Assembly (NCBI GenBank): GCA_001689415.1
Contig: LUJM01000097.1
Location: 31,450 to 92,589 of the forward strand
Origin: Bacteroidales bacterium M2
GTDB lineage: Bacteria; Bacteroidota; Bacteroidia; Bacteroidales; Muribaculaceae
Direction of reading: 5' to 3'
DNA length: 61,140 bases
This document shows, in pieces, positions 24,659-33,666 of this stretch (positions within the stretch are counted from its first letter, which is position 1; the number at the start of each line of letters is the position of its first letter). The position numbers and the translations under genes are program-made. The notes under the pieces are model-generated. The model saw only the letters and a list, made by a program, of their open reading frames with translations. It was not told the DNA's origin and ran no database searches.

Positions 24659-24928
24659 AAAAACTGAAAGCGTCGTCACAGTAGTAAGAAAGACTACAAG
24701 CGATTCAGAAACAATCCCGGAAAGGTTGAGGCTCTTAAAGTAATTCTTCAAAAGTTTGCAAACGAGGAGCCTATTCCGGAGAAGAATAACCCTCATAAAC
24801 TGACAGGTGTTTACAAGGGGTATATGGAATGTCATATCGAGAGTGATTTTTTGCTTATATGGTTTGATCCTGAGTCAGACCAAATAGACCTTGTTCGTCT
24901 CGGCTCTCATTCTGAATTATTCGGATAG
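24655..24928 (+). pseudogene. YafQ-type mRNA-interferase toxin, frameshifted
   Basis: The ATG overlapping the antitoxin stop opens MKKLKASSQ and then hits TAG TAA at 24682-24687. In the +1 frame from 24683 the protein continues SKKDYKRFRNNPGKVEALKV and runs 81 residues to TAG at 24926-24928. That part carries the YafQ active-site pattern: His in NNPHKLTG, His and Asp in CHIESDFLLIW, then Arg, His and Phe in VRLGSHSELF. A single extra base near 24682 explains the break; a 90-residue product would match the family length. It is either a disabled toxin, a sequencing error or, less likely, a shift site. Confidence 0.8.
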
Positions 24929-25026
24929 GTGTCAAATCAAAAAGAGGATAAGTGAAACTGTATTCCCGTTATTCATCACTGCCTTAAATCGGCGGGTATA
25001 TTGCGAAAAATGAGCCTTGGGGTTTA

Positions 25027-25057
25027 TTGCCCGTTTTAAAAAAAATCCGTACTTTTG
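25027..25057 (+). promoter_or_regulatory. Promoter of nadA
   Basis: TTG (25027-25029), a 20-base spacer and TACTTTTG (25050-25057) fit the consensus. The chosen nadA ATG follows 18 bases later. Confidence 0.65.
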
Positions 25058-25075
25058 CACCGAAATAATAAGCTT

Positions 25076-26041
25076 ATGAAATGTAGCAAATGCGAGTCAG
25101 ACGCGGGACGCCGTGAGCTGACTGATGAAATTCTACGACTTAAACGAGACAAGAATGCTGTAATTCTTGCCCATTATTATGTCGACGGTGCTATCCAAGA
25201 CCTCGCAGATCATGTAGGCGATTCGCTTGCCCTTGCTCAGAAAGCAGCGGCCACGGCGGCTGATGCCGATATTGTGGTTATGTGCGGTGTCGATTTTATG
25301 GCCGAAACTGTCAAGGTGTTATGTCCTGATAAAAAGGTGCTTGTGCCCGACCACAATGCAGGCTGTTCGCTGGCCGACAGCTGCCCGGCCGATGAGTTCG
25401 CTGCCTTTATCGAGGACCACCCCGGATATACAGTTATATCATATGTAAATACATCGGTCGAGGTAAAGGCTCTCAGCGATGTGCTCGTTACCTCGGGTAA
25501 TGCGCGTAAGATTGTGGAGTCGTTTCCTGCCGATGCCAAACTGATATTCGGCCCCGACCGCAACCTCGGCTCTTATATCAATTCGGTTACGGGCCGCGAC
25601 ATGTTGCTGTGGGACGGTGCTTGCCATGTTCACGAACGTTTCTCGGTAGAAGGCATCGCTGCCTTGAAAGAGAAGTATCCAGGGGCGCCGGTGTTAGTAC
25701 ATCCCGAGTGCAAACGCCCGGTAGTGCTTATGGCCGACAAGGTTGGCTCGACAGCTGTATTGCTCGACTATGCCCTTGCAAGCGACTGCGACACATTCAT
25801 CGTGGCAACCGAAAGCGGTATCCTGCACCAGATGCGCAAGGCCGCGCCGCACAAGACCTTTGTACCCGCGCCGCCGGTCGACAGCACTTGTGGCTGCAAC
25901 GACTGCAACTATATGAAACTCAACACCCTCGAGAAACTGCGCGATTGCCTGCGCGATGAAACCAACGAGGTGAACGTTGACCCCCAATTGGCTGCAAAGG
26001 CTATTAAACCGATTGAAAGAATGCTTGAGCTAAGCAAATAA
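25076..26041 (+). CDS. nadA: Quinolinate synthase
   Basis: 321 residues from MKCSKCESDAG; the start seven codons upstream is a TTG inside the -7 element and is rejected. Motifs: ILAHYYVDGAIQDLAD for substrate binding, MCGVDFMAETVKVL and HNAGCSLADSCPADEF with a cluster cysteine, GACHVHERF, and CGCNDCNYMKLNTLEKL with the last cysteine. It condenses iminoaspartate and dihydroxyacetone phosphate in NAD synthesis with a 4Fe-4S cluster. nadB and nadC are not in the window. leuS starts one base after its stop. Confidence 0.95.
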   Translation: MKCSKCESDAGRRELTDEILRLKRDKNAVILAHYYVDGAIQDLADHVGDSLALAQKAAATAADADIVVMCGVDFMAETVKVLCPDKKVLVPDHNAGCSLADSCPADEFAAFIEDHPGYTVISYVNTSVEVKALSDVLVTSGNARKIVESFPADAKLIFGPDRNLGSYINSVTGRDMLLWDGACHVHERFSVEGIAALKEKYPGAPVLVHPECKRPVVLMADKVGSTAVLLDYALASDCDTFIVATESGILHQMRKAAPHKTFVPAPPVDSTCGCNDCNYMKLNTLEKLRDCLRDETNEVNVDPQLAAKAIKPIERMLELSK

Positions 26042-26042
26042 T

Positions 26043-28817
26043 ATGGAATATAATCACAAAGAAATAGAGCCGCGTGTGCGGCAATACTGGAAGGATATCG
26101 ACCTCTATCGTGTCGACATCGATAAGAATCGTCCTAAGTTTTATGTCCTCGACATGTTCCCCTATCCCTCGGGTGCAGGTTTGCATGTCGGCCACCCGTT
26201 AGGATATATTTCGAGCGATATTTATTCGCGCTACAAACGTCTGCAAGGTTTCAACGTGCTGCACCCCATGGGCTTCGATGCTTACGGTCTCCCCGCAGAG
26301 CAGTACGCTATCCAGACCGGCCAGCACCCCGAAATCACTACCAATAAAAATATAGCCCGCTACATCGAACAGCTCGAAAACATCGGTCTGTCGTTCGATT
26401 GGAGCCGCCAGATACGCACTTGCGACCCTTCATATTATAAGTGGACGCAGTGGGCATTCCTCAAAATGTTCGGCTCGTACTACGACCGTAAGCTCGACCG
26501 TGCTATGCCTATCGAGGAACTCGAGAAGCATTTTGCCGAGCAGGGCACTGAGGGCGTAGATGCAGCTTGCACCAAGGAACTTACATTTACCGCCGCCGAC
26601 TGGGCCGCTATGTCGAAAAAAGAAAAGGCCGATGCTCTGATGAACTACCGCCTTGCCTTCCTCGGCTACAGCGTGGTTAACTGGTGCCCCGCACTCGGCA
26701 CTGTGCTTGCCAACGACGAGGTTGTCGACGGTGTGAGCGAACGCGGTGGTCATCCGGTAGAGCAGAAAAAAATGTGGCAGTGGTTCCTGCGTGTTTCTGC
26801 TTACAGCCAGCGACTGCTCGACGGTCTTGAAAAGGTTGACTGGAGCGATTCTATCAAGGAAACTCAACGCAACTGGATCGGTCGCAGCGAAGGTGCGGAA
26901 ATGCACTTCAAGGTTGACGGCCGTCCCGAGCTCGACCTCGAGATTTTCACTACACGTCCCGATACCGTATTCGGTGTCACATTTATGGTGCTTGCCCCTG
27001 AAAGCAAGCTCGTAGATGTACTCACAACTCCCGAACAGCGTGGTGCTGTCGACGAGTACCTCGCTTCGATTCGTCATCGTACCGAGCGCGAGCGTATGAT
27101 CGACCGCCGCGTCACCGGCGTGTTCTCGGGCAGCTATGCTATCAATCCTCTTTCGGGCAAGAAAGTGCCTGTATGGATAAGCGACTATGTGCTTGCCGGT
27201 TATGGTACAGGCGCTATTATGGCCGTACCCGCTCACGACAGCCGCGACTATGCTTTTGCCCGTCACTTCGATTTGCCCATTGTCCCATTGATAGAGGGTG
27301 CCGATGTAAGCGAGGCTTCATTTGATGCCAAAGAGGGCAAGATGATCAACAGCTGCGGCCCCGAACTCGACCTCAACGGCCTCGACGTGAAAGACGCTAT
27401 CAAGAAAGCAAAACAATATATCGAAGAAGCCGGCATCGGCCGCGTGAAAGTCAACTACCGCTTGCGCGATGCTATCTTCAGCCGTCAGCGCTACTGGGGC
27501 GAGCCTATTCCAATCTGCTACGTCGACGGTATCGCTACCGCATACGATAATCTGCCCCTCGAACTCCCCGAGGTAGATAAGTACCTGCCTACCGAGACCG
27601 GTGAGCCTCCCCTGGGACGTGCCAAAAACTGGGCAACTCCCGAAGGCTGTCCTCTCGAACTCAATACAATGCCCGGCTTTGCCGGTTCGTCGGCATACTA
27701 CCTGCGCTATATGGACCCCCACAACGACCAGGCTCTTGTTTCGAAAGAAGCAAACGACTACTGGCGCAGTGTCGACCTCTATGTCGGCGGCAGCGAACAT
27801 GCCACAGGCCACCTGATTTATAGCCGTTTCTGGGATAAGTTCCTCTATGACTACGGCTATATCTGCGACGACGAGCCTTTCCGCAAGCTTATCAACCAGG
27901 GCATGATTCAGGGTCGCTCGAACTTTGTATACCGCATCAAAGATACAAATACATTTGTATCGCTCGGTCTCAAGGATCAGTACGATACCACACCGCTGCT
28001 TGTAGATGTCAACATCGTATCGAACGATGTGCTCGATATCGACGCATTCCGTAAATGGCGTCCTGAGTTTGCCGATGCAGAATTCATCACCGAGGACAAC
28101 GGCAAGTATGTATGCGACTGGGCTATCGAAAAGATGTCGAAGTCGAAGCACAATGTTGTCAACCCCGACGACATCGTGGCCCGCTACGGTGCCGATACTC
28201 TCCGTCTTTACGAAATGTTCCTCGGCCCGATTGAGCAGAGCAAGCCTTGGGATACCAACGGTATCGACGGCGTATACCGCTTCATCAAAAAACTATGGGC
28301 TCTGTACTGGGCCGGCGACAAGTGCCTTGTTGATGATAGCGAGCCTACAGCCGAGAATCTCAAGACCCTCCATAAGCTTATCAAGAAAGTTTCCGGCGAT
28401 ATCGAGTCGTTCTCGTTCAATACCTCGGTTTCGGCTTTCATGATTTGTGTCAACGAGCTTGCTTCGCAGAAATGCCACTCGCGCAACATCCTGAGCCAGC
28501 TGCTTCTTGTGCTCGCGCCCTTCGCACCCCACATCGCCGAAGAACTTTGGCGCACAGCCCTGGGCAACGAGGGTTCGGTGTTCAATGCTTCGTGGCCCGA
28601 GTTCAACGAGGAATATCTCAAGGAAAATTCGGTCACTATGGCTGTATCGTTCAATGGCAAACCCCGATTCAATATCTCGGCTGCCGTTGATGCCACATCC
28701 GACGAACTCCAGGCTATGGCCCTTGCCGATCCTGCCGCTGCAAAATGGCTCGAAGGCAAGACCGTGCGCAAAGTGATTGTCGTTCCCGGCAAGATTGTAA
28801 ACATCGTTGTCGGTTAA
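26043..28817 (+). CDS. leuS: Leucyl-tRNA synthetase
   Basis: 924 residues, class Ia. The HIGH-type motif is GLHVGHPLGY near residue 45, the CP1 editing domain contains FTTRPDTVFGVTFMVLAPE, and the KMSKS motif is KMSKSKHNVVNPDD. The C-terminal KTVRKVIVVPGKIVNIVVG is the leucine-specific tail. It charges tRNA-Leu; a tRNA-Leu(UAA) gene lies at 58373-58456 in this window. Confidence 0.97.
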   Translation: MEYNHKEIEPRVRQYWKDIDLYRVDIDKNRPKFYVLDMFPYPSGAGLHVGHPLGYISSDIYSRYKRLQGFNVLHPMGFDAYGLPAEQYAIQTGQHPEITTNKNIARYIEQLENIGLSFDWSRQIRTCDPSYYKWTQWAFLKMFGSYYDRKLDRAMPIEELEKHFAEQGTEGVDAACTKELTFTAADWAAMSKKEKADALMNYRLAFLGYSVVNWCPALGTVLANDEVVDGVSERGGHPVEQKKMWQWFLRVSAYSQRLLDGLEKVDWSDSIKETQRNWIGRSEGAEMHFKVDGRPELDLEIFTTRPDTVFGVTFMVLAPESKLVDVLTTPEQRGAVDEYLASIRHRTERERMIDRRVTGVFSGSYAINPLSGKKVPVWISDYVLAGYGTGAIMAVPAHDSRDYAFARHFDLPIVPLIEGADVSEASFDAKEGKMINSCGPELDLNGLDVKDAIKKAKQYIEEAGIGRVKVNYRLRDAIFSRQRYWGEPIPICYVDGIATAYDNLPLELPEVDKYLPTETGEPPLGRAKNWATPEGCPLELNTMPGFAGSSAYYLRYMDPHNDQALVSKEANDYWRSVDLYVGGSEHATGHLIYSRFWDKFLYDYGYICDDEPFRKLINQGMIQGRSNFVYRIKDTNTFVSLGLKDQYDTTPLLVDVNIVSNDVLDIDAFRKWRPEFADAEFITEDNGKYVCDWAIEKMSKSKHNVVNPDDIVARYGADTLRLYEMFLGPIEQSKPWDTNGIDGVYRFIKKLWALYWAGDKCLVDDSEPTAENLKTLHKLIKKVSGDIESFSFNTSVSAFMICVNELASQKCHSRNILSQLLLVLAPFAPHIAEELWRTALGNEGSVFNASWPEFNEEYLKENSVTMAVSFNGKPRFNISAAVDATSDELQAMALADPAAAKWLEGKTVRKVIVVPGKIVNIVVG

Positions 28818-28844
28818 GCACAATATTCGAATCTGCAATACGTT

Positions 28845-28901
28845 AAGTTTATAGGTTTATGAGTTCTTATCTATTTAGGACACTCGTAAACCTATAAATT
28901 C
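28845..28901. repeat. Inverted repeat in the leuS-rdgB gap
   Basis: The arm at 28845-28863 (AAGTTTATAGGTTTATGAG) is complementary at 16 of 19 positions to 28883-28901, two of the three mismatches being G:U-compatible. There is a 19-base loop and no T-run. The GTTTATAGGTTTAT composition recalls the arms that flank the four-helix-bundle gene at 10721. It may be a processing or termination hairpin or an empty element footprint. Confidence 0.55.
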
Positions 28902-28928
28902 ATAACCCCCTACAACTCATACGTAAAA

Positions 28929-29519
28929 ATGACCCGTATTGTCTTTGCTACCAATAATGCTCATAAACTCGGAGAACTGCGCCGCATGTTAGCCGGGCGC
29001 TTCGACGTTGTAGGCCTCGCCGACATCGGCTGCCACGACGATATTCCCGAGAATGCCGATACTTTCGAAGGCAATGCCCTTGCAAAGGCGCAATGGGTAC
29101 TCGACCGTTACGGCTACGATTGCATTGCTGATGATTCCGGCCTCGAGGTCGACGCTCTCGGCGGCGAACCGGGCATACACAGTGCCCGATATGCCGGTCA
29201 AGGCCATGACGATGCTGCAAACAATGCCAAGCTGCTGAGCTGTCTCGAAGGCAAAGAGGACAGACAGGCACGTTTCCGCACCGTGATAGCTTATGTGCGC
29301 AAGGACCGCGAGCCATTGTACTTCCATGGTGCTGTAGAGGGGCGTATTATCGAATCTCCAAGAGGTAGCGAAGGCTTTGGCTACGATCCTCTGTTTGTTC
29401 CCGAAGGCTGGAGCAAGACCTTTGCCGAGGCTACAGGCGACGAAAAAAATGCCGTTAGCCATCGAGGACAGGCCGTGCGCGAACTGTGCCGTTACCTCTT
29501 CCGCTCTCCCAACCTATAA
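28929..29519 (+). CDS. rdgB: Non-canonical purine NTP pyrophosphatase (RdgB/HAM1)
   Basis: 196 residues. FATNNAHKLGELRRML is the N-terminal signature, followed by NADTFEGNALAKAQW, CIADDSGLEVDALGG with metal-binding aspartates, and GFGYDPLFVPEG and SHRGQAVREL. It hydrolyses ITP, dITP and XTP to keep the nucleotide pool clean. Confidence 0.95.
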   Translation: MTRIVFATNNAHKLGELRRMLAGRFDVVGLADIGCHDDIPENADTFEGNALAKAQWVLDRYGYDCIADDSGLEVDALGGEPGIHSARYAGQGHDDAANNAKLLSCLEGKEDRQARFRTVIAYVRKDREPLYFHGAVEGRIIESPRGSEGFGYDPLFVPEGWSKTFAEATGDEKNAVSHRGQAVRELCRYLFRSPNL

Positions 29520-29528
29520 AAGTATTAA

Positions 29529-31985
29529 ATGATAAAGAATTCACTTGTCGTACTGACCCTTGTGCTTTGCTGTGTTTTCAATATCTCGGCACAGCAGAAA
29601 GAAGGTCGCTGGACTCTGTTCCCGGCTGTCGGTGATAATTTTTCGGAGGTTATAGAAACTCCCGAAAGGACATATCTGTTGTCGGGTACGACTCTGTTTT
29701 CGTTGTCGGATGACGACAACGAAAGCTATGCCTATAATGTTTTCAACAAGCTCACCGAGCGTGCAAGGATTAGTAAAATCGCATATAATGAGCAGAACAA
29801 ATATCTCTTTGTCGCTTATGATAACGGAAATATCGACCTGCTCTACGACAACGGTCGCACTGTGAATATGCCACAGATTAAAGACGCTACTCTCACTCTG
29901 AGCCGTGGCGTTCTCGATGTGGCATTCGGTCATGACAGGATTTTTGTCGGCACTGAATTCGGCCTTGTTGTATTCGACGACCAGAACCACAGGGTTATCG
30001 AATCGGGTATCTACAATAAGCCTGTCGATCACCTGTTTGTTATGGGCGACCACCTGCTCATTCTAACTGCCGAGCATGTATATGCCTCGCGTTTCGACGA
30101 CCGTCATCTCGAGCTTGCTTCGCAGCGCCCATGTCGCAATATGTGGAAGACCGACGTGGCAAAGCTCAATGACAATGTGCTGATATATAACTATGTGGGT
30201 GATACAAACCTACGATCAGTAACATTTGACTTCGAGGCCAAGACGGAGAAAGATACGATTCTCGGTGTATTGTCGGCTCGCAACGACCTCAAATCGTCGT
30301 CCGACGGTGTATACCTTGTCGATAATGGCAAGATTGTCCGCGTTGGTCAGGATATGAAACTTTCATATGCCAACCTGCCTGCCGAGTATGCCAAAAGCAG
30401 TGTTTTCTTCGATAACCTGTCGTCGGTGTGGGTGAATACCCCCTCGGGTATAACTCGTCTGAATCTTGAAAAGGAAACCCCGGAGGTGCTTATGCAGCCT
30501 TACAAGCCCGAGGCGATAACGACTAAAAGGCCCTTTAAAATGCTCTTTAGCCACGACGGACAAAAACTCTATGTGGGTAATATAGCATATTCATTTCTCT
30601 ATGAGGTAGGTCTCAGCGACAATCCTACATATCCTACTTCGACTACGCATTTCCTTGCGCGTACATGCGTGATTGACAATAATGGTATCGTAGATGTGCA
30701 GCCTTTGGACCTCAATCCGCCCTCGACTGTCAACCCTACATATTTCAACCTTCTCAAGCAGGGTAATACCACTAAGATGACCGGCGGGCCTATGGCTTAT
30801 GCAATAGACCCCGACGACCCCGATATGTATTACGTCACCAATTTTATCGCAGGTATTTTTGTGATAAAAGACGGTGAACTATACCACGTAATCGATACCA
30901 ACAACTGCCCTTATTACGTAAACGGCCGCCAGGGTGACGACCGTATTATGCACGTCGATATCGACAACGAGGGCAATCTGTGGATTGTGCAGGGTCTTGA
31001 TGATAAAAACGCCGCACCGTATGTAATGATACTTCCGGCGGCAAAGCGTAAAAACTTACGCGATATCAAGAAAAGCGACTGGATTGCAGTGCCTCTGCAT
31101 AGCGACTTTGTCACTTCGCGCGACATATTTACCACATTCTTAAAGCAGACTCCGATCAATATCTTTACCCGGGGCGGCTGGGAACCGCTGTTGGTTTTCC
31201 AGGCTCACAATAATACACCTCTGAATATGGCCGACGACCGTCTGTCGTATTTCCAGGGTTATACCGACCAGAATGGCAATACCATAAGTCCCCGCCATGT
31301 GTCGTGTGCGGTAGAAGACCACGACGGCAAGGTGTGGTTCGGTTTGCATACCGGTACTTTTGTTATCGACAACCCGGGTGAATGTATCGGCGCTTCCGCT
31401 CTTCGTGTACGCAGGCCCATTGTGGCGCGTAACGACGGTACAGGCCTCGGCGACTACCTTCTTGAATCGCAGGTGGTATACGATATCGCTGTCGATGCTG
31501 CCAACCGCAAATGGTATGCCACCAACTCGGGCGCATACCTTGTCAGCGCCGACGGCACCGAGATACTTGCCCATTACGACACCGACAACTCGCCACTGCC
31601 CTCGAATGTGGTTGGCGCGGTAGAGTGCGACCCTAATGGCAACAAGGTTTACTTTGGCACCGACAACGGCCTCGTATGCTATGACAGCGACGCCGCCCCG
31701 GCTGCCGAGGATTATTCCGAAGTGTATACATATCCCAATCCCGTTCGCCCCGATTACACCGGTTGGATAACCGTGACCGGGCTTATGGATAATTCGCTTG
31801 TCAAAATCGCCGATGCCGCAGGCAACGTCTTCTTCCAAGGCCGTAGCGAAGGTGGCATGGTGTCGTGGGACGGTTGTGATTCAGCCGGTCGACGTGTCAA
31901 GTCGGGCGTGTATTATGTTTTTGCTTCTCGTAGCAGCGACGGCTCTTCTAAAGGTGCTGTCGCGAAGATTTTGGTTATAAATTGA
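29529..31985 (+). CDS. porZ: PorZ-like type IX secretion system beta-propeller protein
   Basis: 818 residues with a signal peptide ending at NISAQQ. The N-terminal propeller begins GRWTLFPAVGDNFSEV and includes YLFVAYDNGNIDLLYDNG, typical of PorZ. A second set of two-component-regulator-like propeller blades follows (for example GKVWFGLHTGTFVIDN, NGNKVYFGTDNGLVCYD), and the protein ends in a type IX C-terminal domain (VYTYPNPVRPDY, SGVYYVFASRSSDGSS, KGAVAKILVIN). PorZ sits on the outer membrane and helps attach anionic LPS to type IX cargo. No other por gene is nearby, which is common. Confidence 0.8.
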   Translation: MIKNSLVVLTLVLCCVFNISAQQKEGRWTLFPAVGDNFSEVIETPERTYLLSGTTLFSLSDDDNESYAYNVFNKLTERARISKIAYNEQNKYLFVAYDNGNIDLLYDNGRTVNMPQIKDATLTLSRGVLDVAFGHDRIFVGTEFGLVVFDDQNHRVIESGIYNKPVDHLFVMGDHLLILTAEHVYASRFDDRHLELASQRPCRNMWKTDVAKLNDNVLIYNYVGDTNLRSVTFDFEAKTEKDTILGVLSARNDLKSSSDGVYLVDNGKIVRVGQDMKLSYANLPAEYAKSSVFFDNLSSVWVNTPSGITRLNLEKETPEVLMQPYKPEAITTKRPFKMLFSHDGQKLYVGNIAYSFLYEVGLSDNPTYPTSTTHFLARTCVIDNNGIVDVQPLDLNPPSTVNPTYFNLLKQGNTTKMTGGPMAYAIDPDDPDMYYVTNFIAGIFVIKDGELYHVIDTNNCPYYVNGRQGDDRIMHVDIDNEGNLWIVQGLDDKNAAPYVMILPAAKRKNLRDIKKSDWIAVPLHSDFVTSRDIFTTFLKQTPINIFTRGGWEPLLVFQAHNNTPLNMADDRLSYFQGYTDQNGNTISPRHVSCAVEDHDGKVWFGLHTGTFVIDNPGECIGASALRVRRPIVARNDGTGLGDYLLESQVVYDIAVDAANRKWYATNSGAYLVSADGTEILAHYDTDNSPLPSNVVGAVECDPNGNKVYFGTDNGLVCYDSDAAPAAEDYSEVYTYPNPVRPDYTGWITVTGLMDNSLVKIADAAGNVFFQGRSEGGMVSWDGCDSAGRRVKSGVYYVFASRSSDGSSKGAVAKILVIN

Positions 31986-31997
31986 TACCTATTCTTT

Positions 31998-32528
31998 ATG
32001 ACTGCCAATACTCTGCAATATATCAGCGACCGCGACAAGGCCTATGGCGTTGCCGGTATGACTATAACTCTTGTCGCCCTCGACGGCGAAGATTACTTCA
32101 GCGGCATTGACCTTGATGCCCCGGCTGGCGAACATATCATCATGAGCCACGAATACGGCTTCAGGGGCAACCCGAGGATGTCGGCCAAAATCATTTGGAA
32201 GCAGACCATGCAGGAGCTCAAACTTACTGCATCGCTCGCCCTCGGTAACCTTACCTGCCGCCGATATCTTCTTGATCATAAGAGGGTTCCCGACGGTGAA
32301 CTTATGGCTCTTCGCGAGGCTTTGCGCTACGATGCCGGCGAACACCTCGGTATGGATAGCGACGAGGCCGACCGTATGTTCGAAAACTGCCGTCAATATG
32401 CCGACAGGCTTTTCAGGCATCAAGGCGTGGCGGGAATCGCGCATAGCTTTGCCGGTCGTCTTGCCGATCAGCACCGTATGTCGGCGGCTGAGGCTTTGGA
32501 AATTCTCGCTTCTTTAGGATTGCAATAA
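31998..32528 (+). CDS. Conserved-looking protein of unknown function
   Basis: 176 residues, no signal peptide and no transmembrane segment. The first half looks alpha/beta (GVAGMTITLVALDGEDYFSG, AGEHIIMSHEYGF) and the second half is helical. Two cysteines and several histidines (HIIMSHEYGF) are present without a known motif. It starts 12 bases after the porZ-like gene, which suggests cotranscription, and is followed by a hairpin. I do not recognise the family. Confidence 0.75.
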   Translation: MTANTLQYISDRDKAYGVAGMTITLVALDGEDYFSGIDLDAPAGEHIIMSHEYGFRGNPRMSAKIIWKQTMQELKLTASLALGNLTCRRYLLDHKRVPDGELMALREALRYDAGEHLGMDSDEADRMFENCRQYADRLFRHQGVAGIAHSFAGRLADQHRMSAAEALEILASLGLQ

Positions 32529-32554
32529 TCTAAACCTGCTATATATTATCCGTT

Positions 32555-32581
32555 ATGGGTGGCCTTTCGGAGGCTACCCAT
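32555..32581 (+). terminator. Hairpin before panB
   Basis: ATGGGTGGCCT (32555-32565) pairs at 10 of 11 positions with AGGCTACCCAT (32571-32581). The T-run after it is weak, so termination may be partial. Confidence 0.55.
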
Positions 32582-32599
32582 TAATTTAAGAACTTAACT

Positions 32600-33421
32600 A
32601 TGTCGACAAACACTGTAGACAAAGAGCGCAAAGTGACAACTTCGCGCTTGATAGAAATGAAACGTCGTGGCGAAAAAATCGCCATGCTTACAGCCTATGA
32701 CTACTCTATGGCCCAGCTCATCGACCAGGCCGGTATTGACGTGATACTTGTTGGTGACTCTGCATCGAATGTTATGGCCGGTAATATGACCACTCTGCCG
32801 ATGACTCTCGACCAGATGATTTACCATGCCAAGAGCGTTATCAAGGGTACTAACCGTGCGCTGGTGGTATGCGATATGCCTTTCGGTACATATCAGGGCA
32901 ACCCCATGGAGGCCCTCGCTTCGGCTATCCGAATCATGAAGGAGAGCCACGCCGAGGCTGTGAAAATGGAAGGTGGCAGCGAGATTCGCGAATCGATTGA
33001 GCGAATCCTTTCTGCCGGTATACCCGTTATGGGTCACCTCGGCCTGACTCCTCAGTCAATCAATAAATTCGGTACATATGCCGTGCGTGCCAAGGAAGAA
33101 GCCGAGGCTCAGAAACTCATCGACGACGCTCATATGCTCGAAGAAATTGGCTGCTTCGCCCTCGTGCTCGAGAAAATCCCTGCCAAGCTTGCCGCTCGTG
33201 TAGCTCAGGAAGTATCAATACCTGTTATAGGCATCGGTGCCGGTGGTGGTGTAGACGGTCAGGTACTCGTGATGCACGATATGCTCGGTATCAACAAAGG
33301 CTTCTCGCCCAAGTTCCTGCGTCGCTACGCCGACTTGTCGACTGTCATCAATCAGGCAGTTGGCAACTACATCGACGACGTAAAAACCGGCGACTTCCCC
33401 AACGAAAACGAACAGTACTAA
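32600..33421 (+). CDS. panB: 3-methyl-2-oxobutanoate hydroxymethyltransferase
   Basis: 273 residues. MLTAYDYSMAQLIDQAGIDV, VGDSASNVMAGNMTTLPM (metal and substrate binding) and MGHLGLTPQSINKFG are the PanB signatures; IPVIGIGAGGGVDGQVLV follows. It makes ketopantoate from 2-ketoisovalerate for coenzyme A. No panC, panD or panE in the window. A long structured repeat and then a terminator follow. Confidence 0.96.
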   Translation: MSTNTVDKERKVTTSRLIEMKRRGEKIAMLTAYDYSMAQLIDQAGIDVILVGDSASNVMAGNMTTLPMTLDQMIYHAKSVIKGTNRALVVCDMPFGTYQGNPMEALASAIRIMKESHAEAVKMEGGSEIRESIERILSAGIPVMGHLGLTPQSINKFGTYAVRAKEEAEAQKLIDDAHMLEEIGCFALVLEKIPAKLAARVAQEVSIPVIGIGAGGGVDGQVLVMHDMLGINKGFSPKFLRRYADLSTVINQAVGNYIDDVKTGDFPNENEQY

Positions 33422-33430
33422 TCGTACATT

Positions 33431-33514
33431 AATGCTGTTTACTTAAGGGGTGATTATTCAAAAGGATAGCAACGATAGGAGCTTGGCTCTCTTTCTCCTT
33501 AACTAAACAGCATT
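33431..33514 (+). other. Long structured inverted repeat after panB
   Basis: AATGCTGTTTACTTAAGG (33431-33448) is complementary at 17 of 18 positions to 33497-33514. The 48-base interior contains a smaller GGAGC-TTG-GCTCT hairpin. The whole 84 bases would fold into a stem with an internal stem-loop; a separate terminator follows 22 bases later. It may be a small RNA, a 3'UTR element or a miniature repeat element. No known RNA family is recognised. Confidence 0.5.
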
Positions 33515-33536
33515 GAATCATACCCTAATAAATATG

Positions 33537-33566
33537 AAAAGGCTCGGCTTTATTGCCGGGCCTTTT
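33537..33566 (+). terminator. Intrinsic terminator downstream of panB
   Basis: AAAAGGCTCGGC pairs with GCCGGGCCTTTT (33555-33566) around a 6-base loop. Confidence 0.8.
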
Positions 33567-33666
33567 CATATAATGTAGAATTTAGAATTCGTTTGCTGGG
33601 GGAGACATAAACACACGTCGAAAGTTACGACAAAAAATGTCTTTATGTTATGTCTAAAACAGTCGT

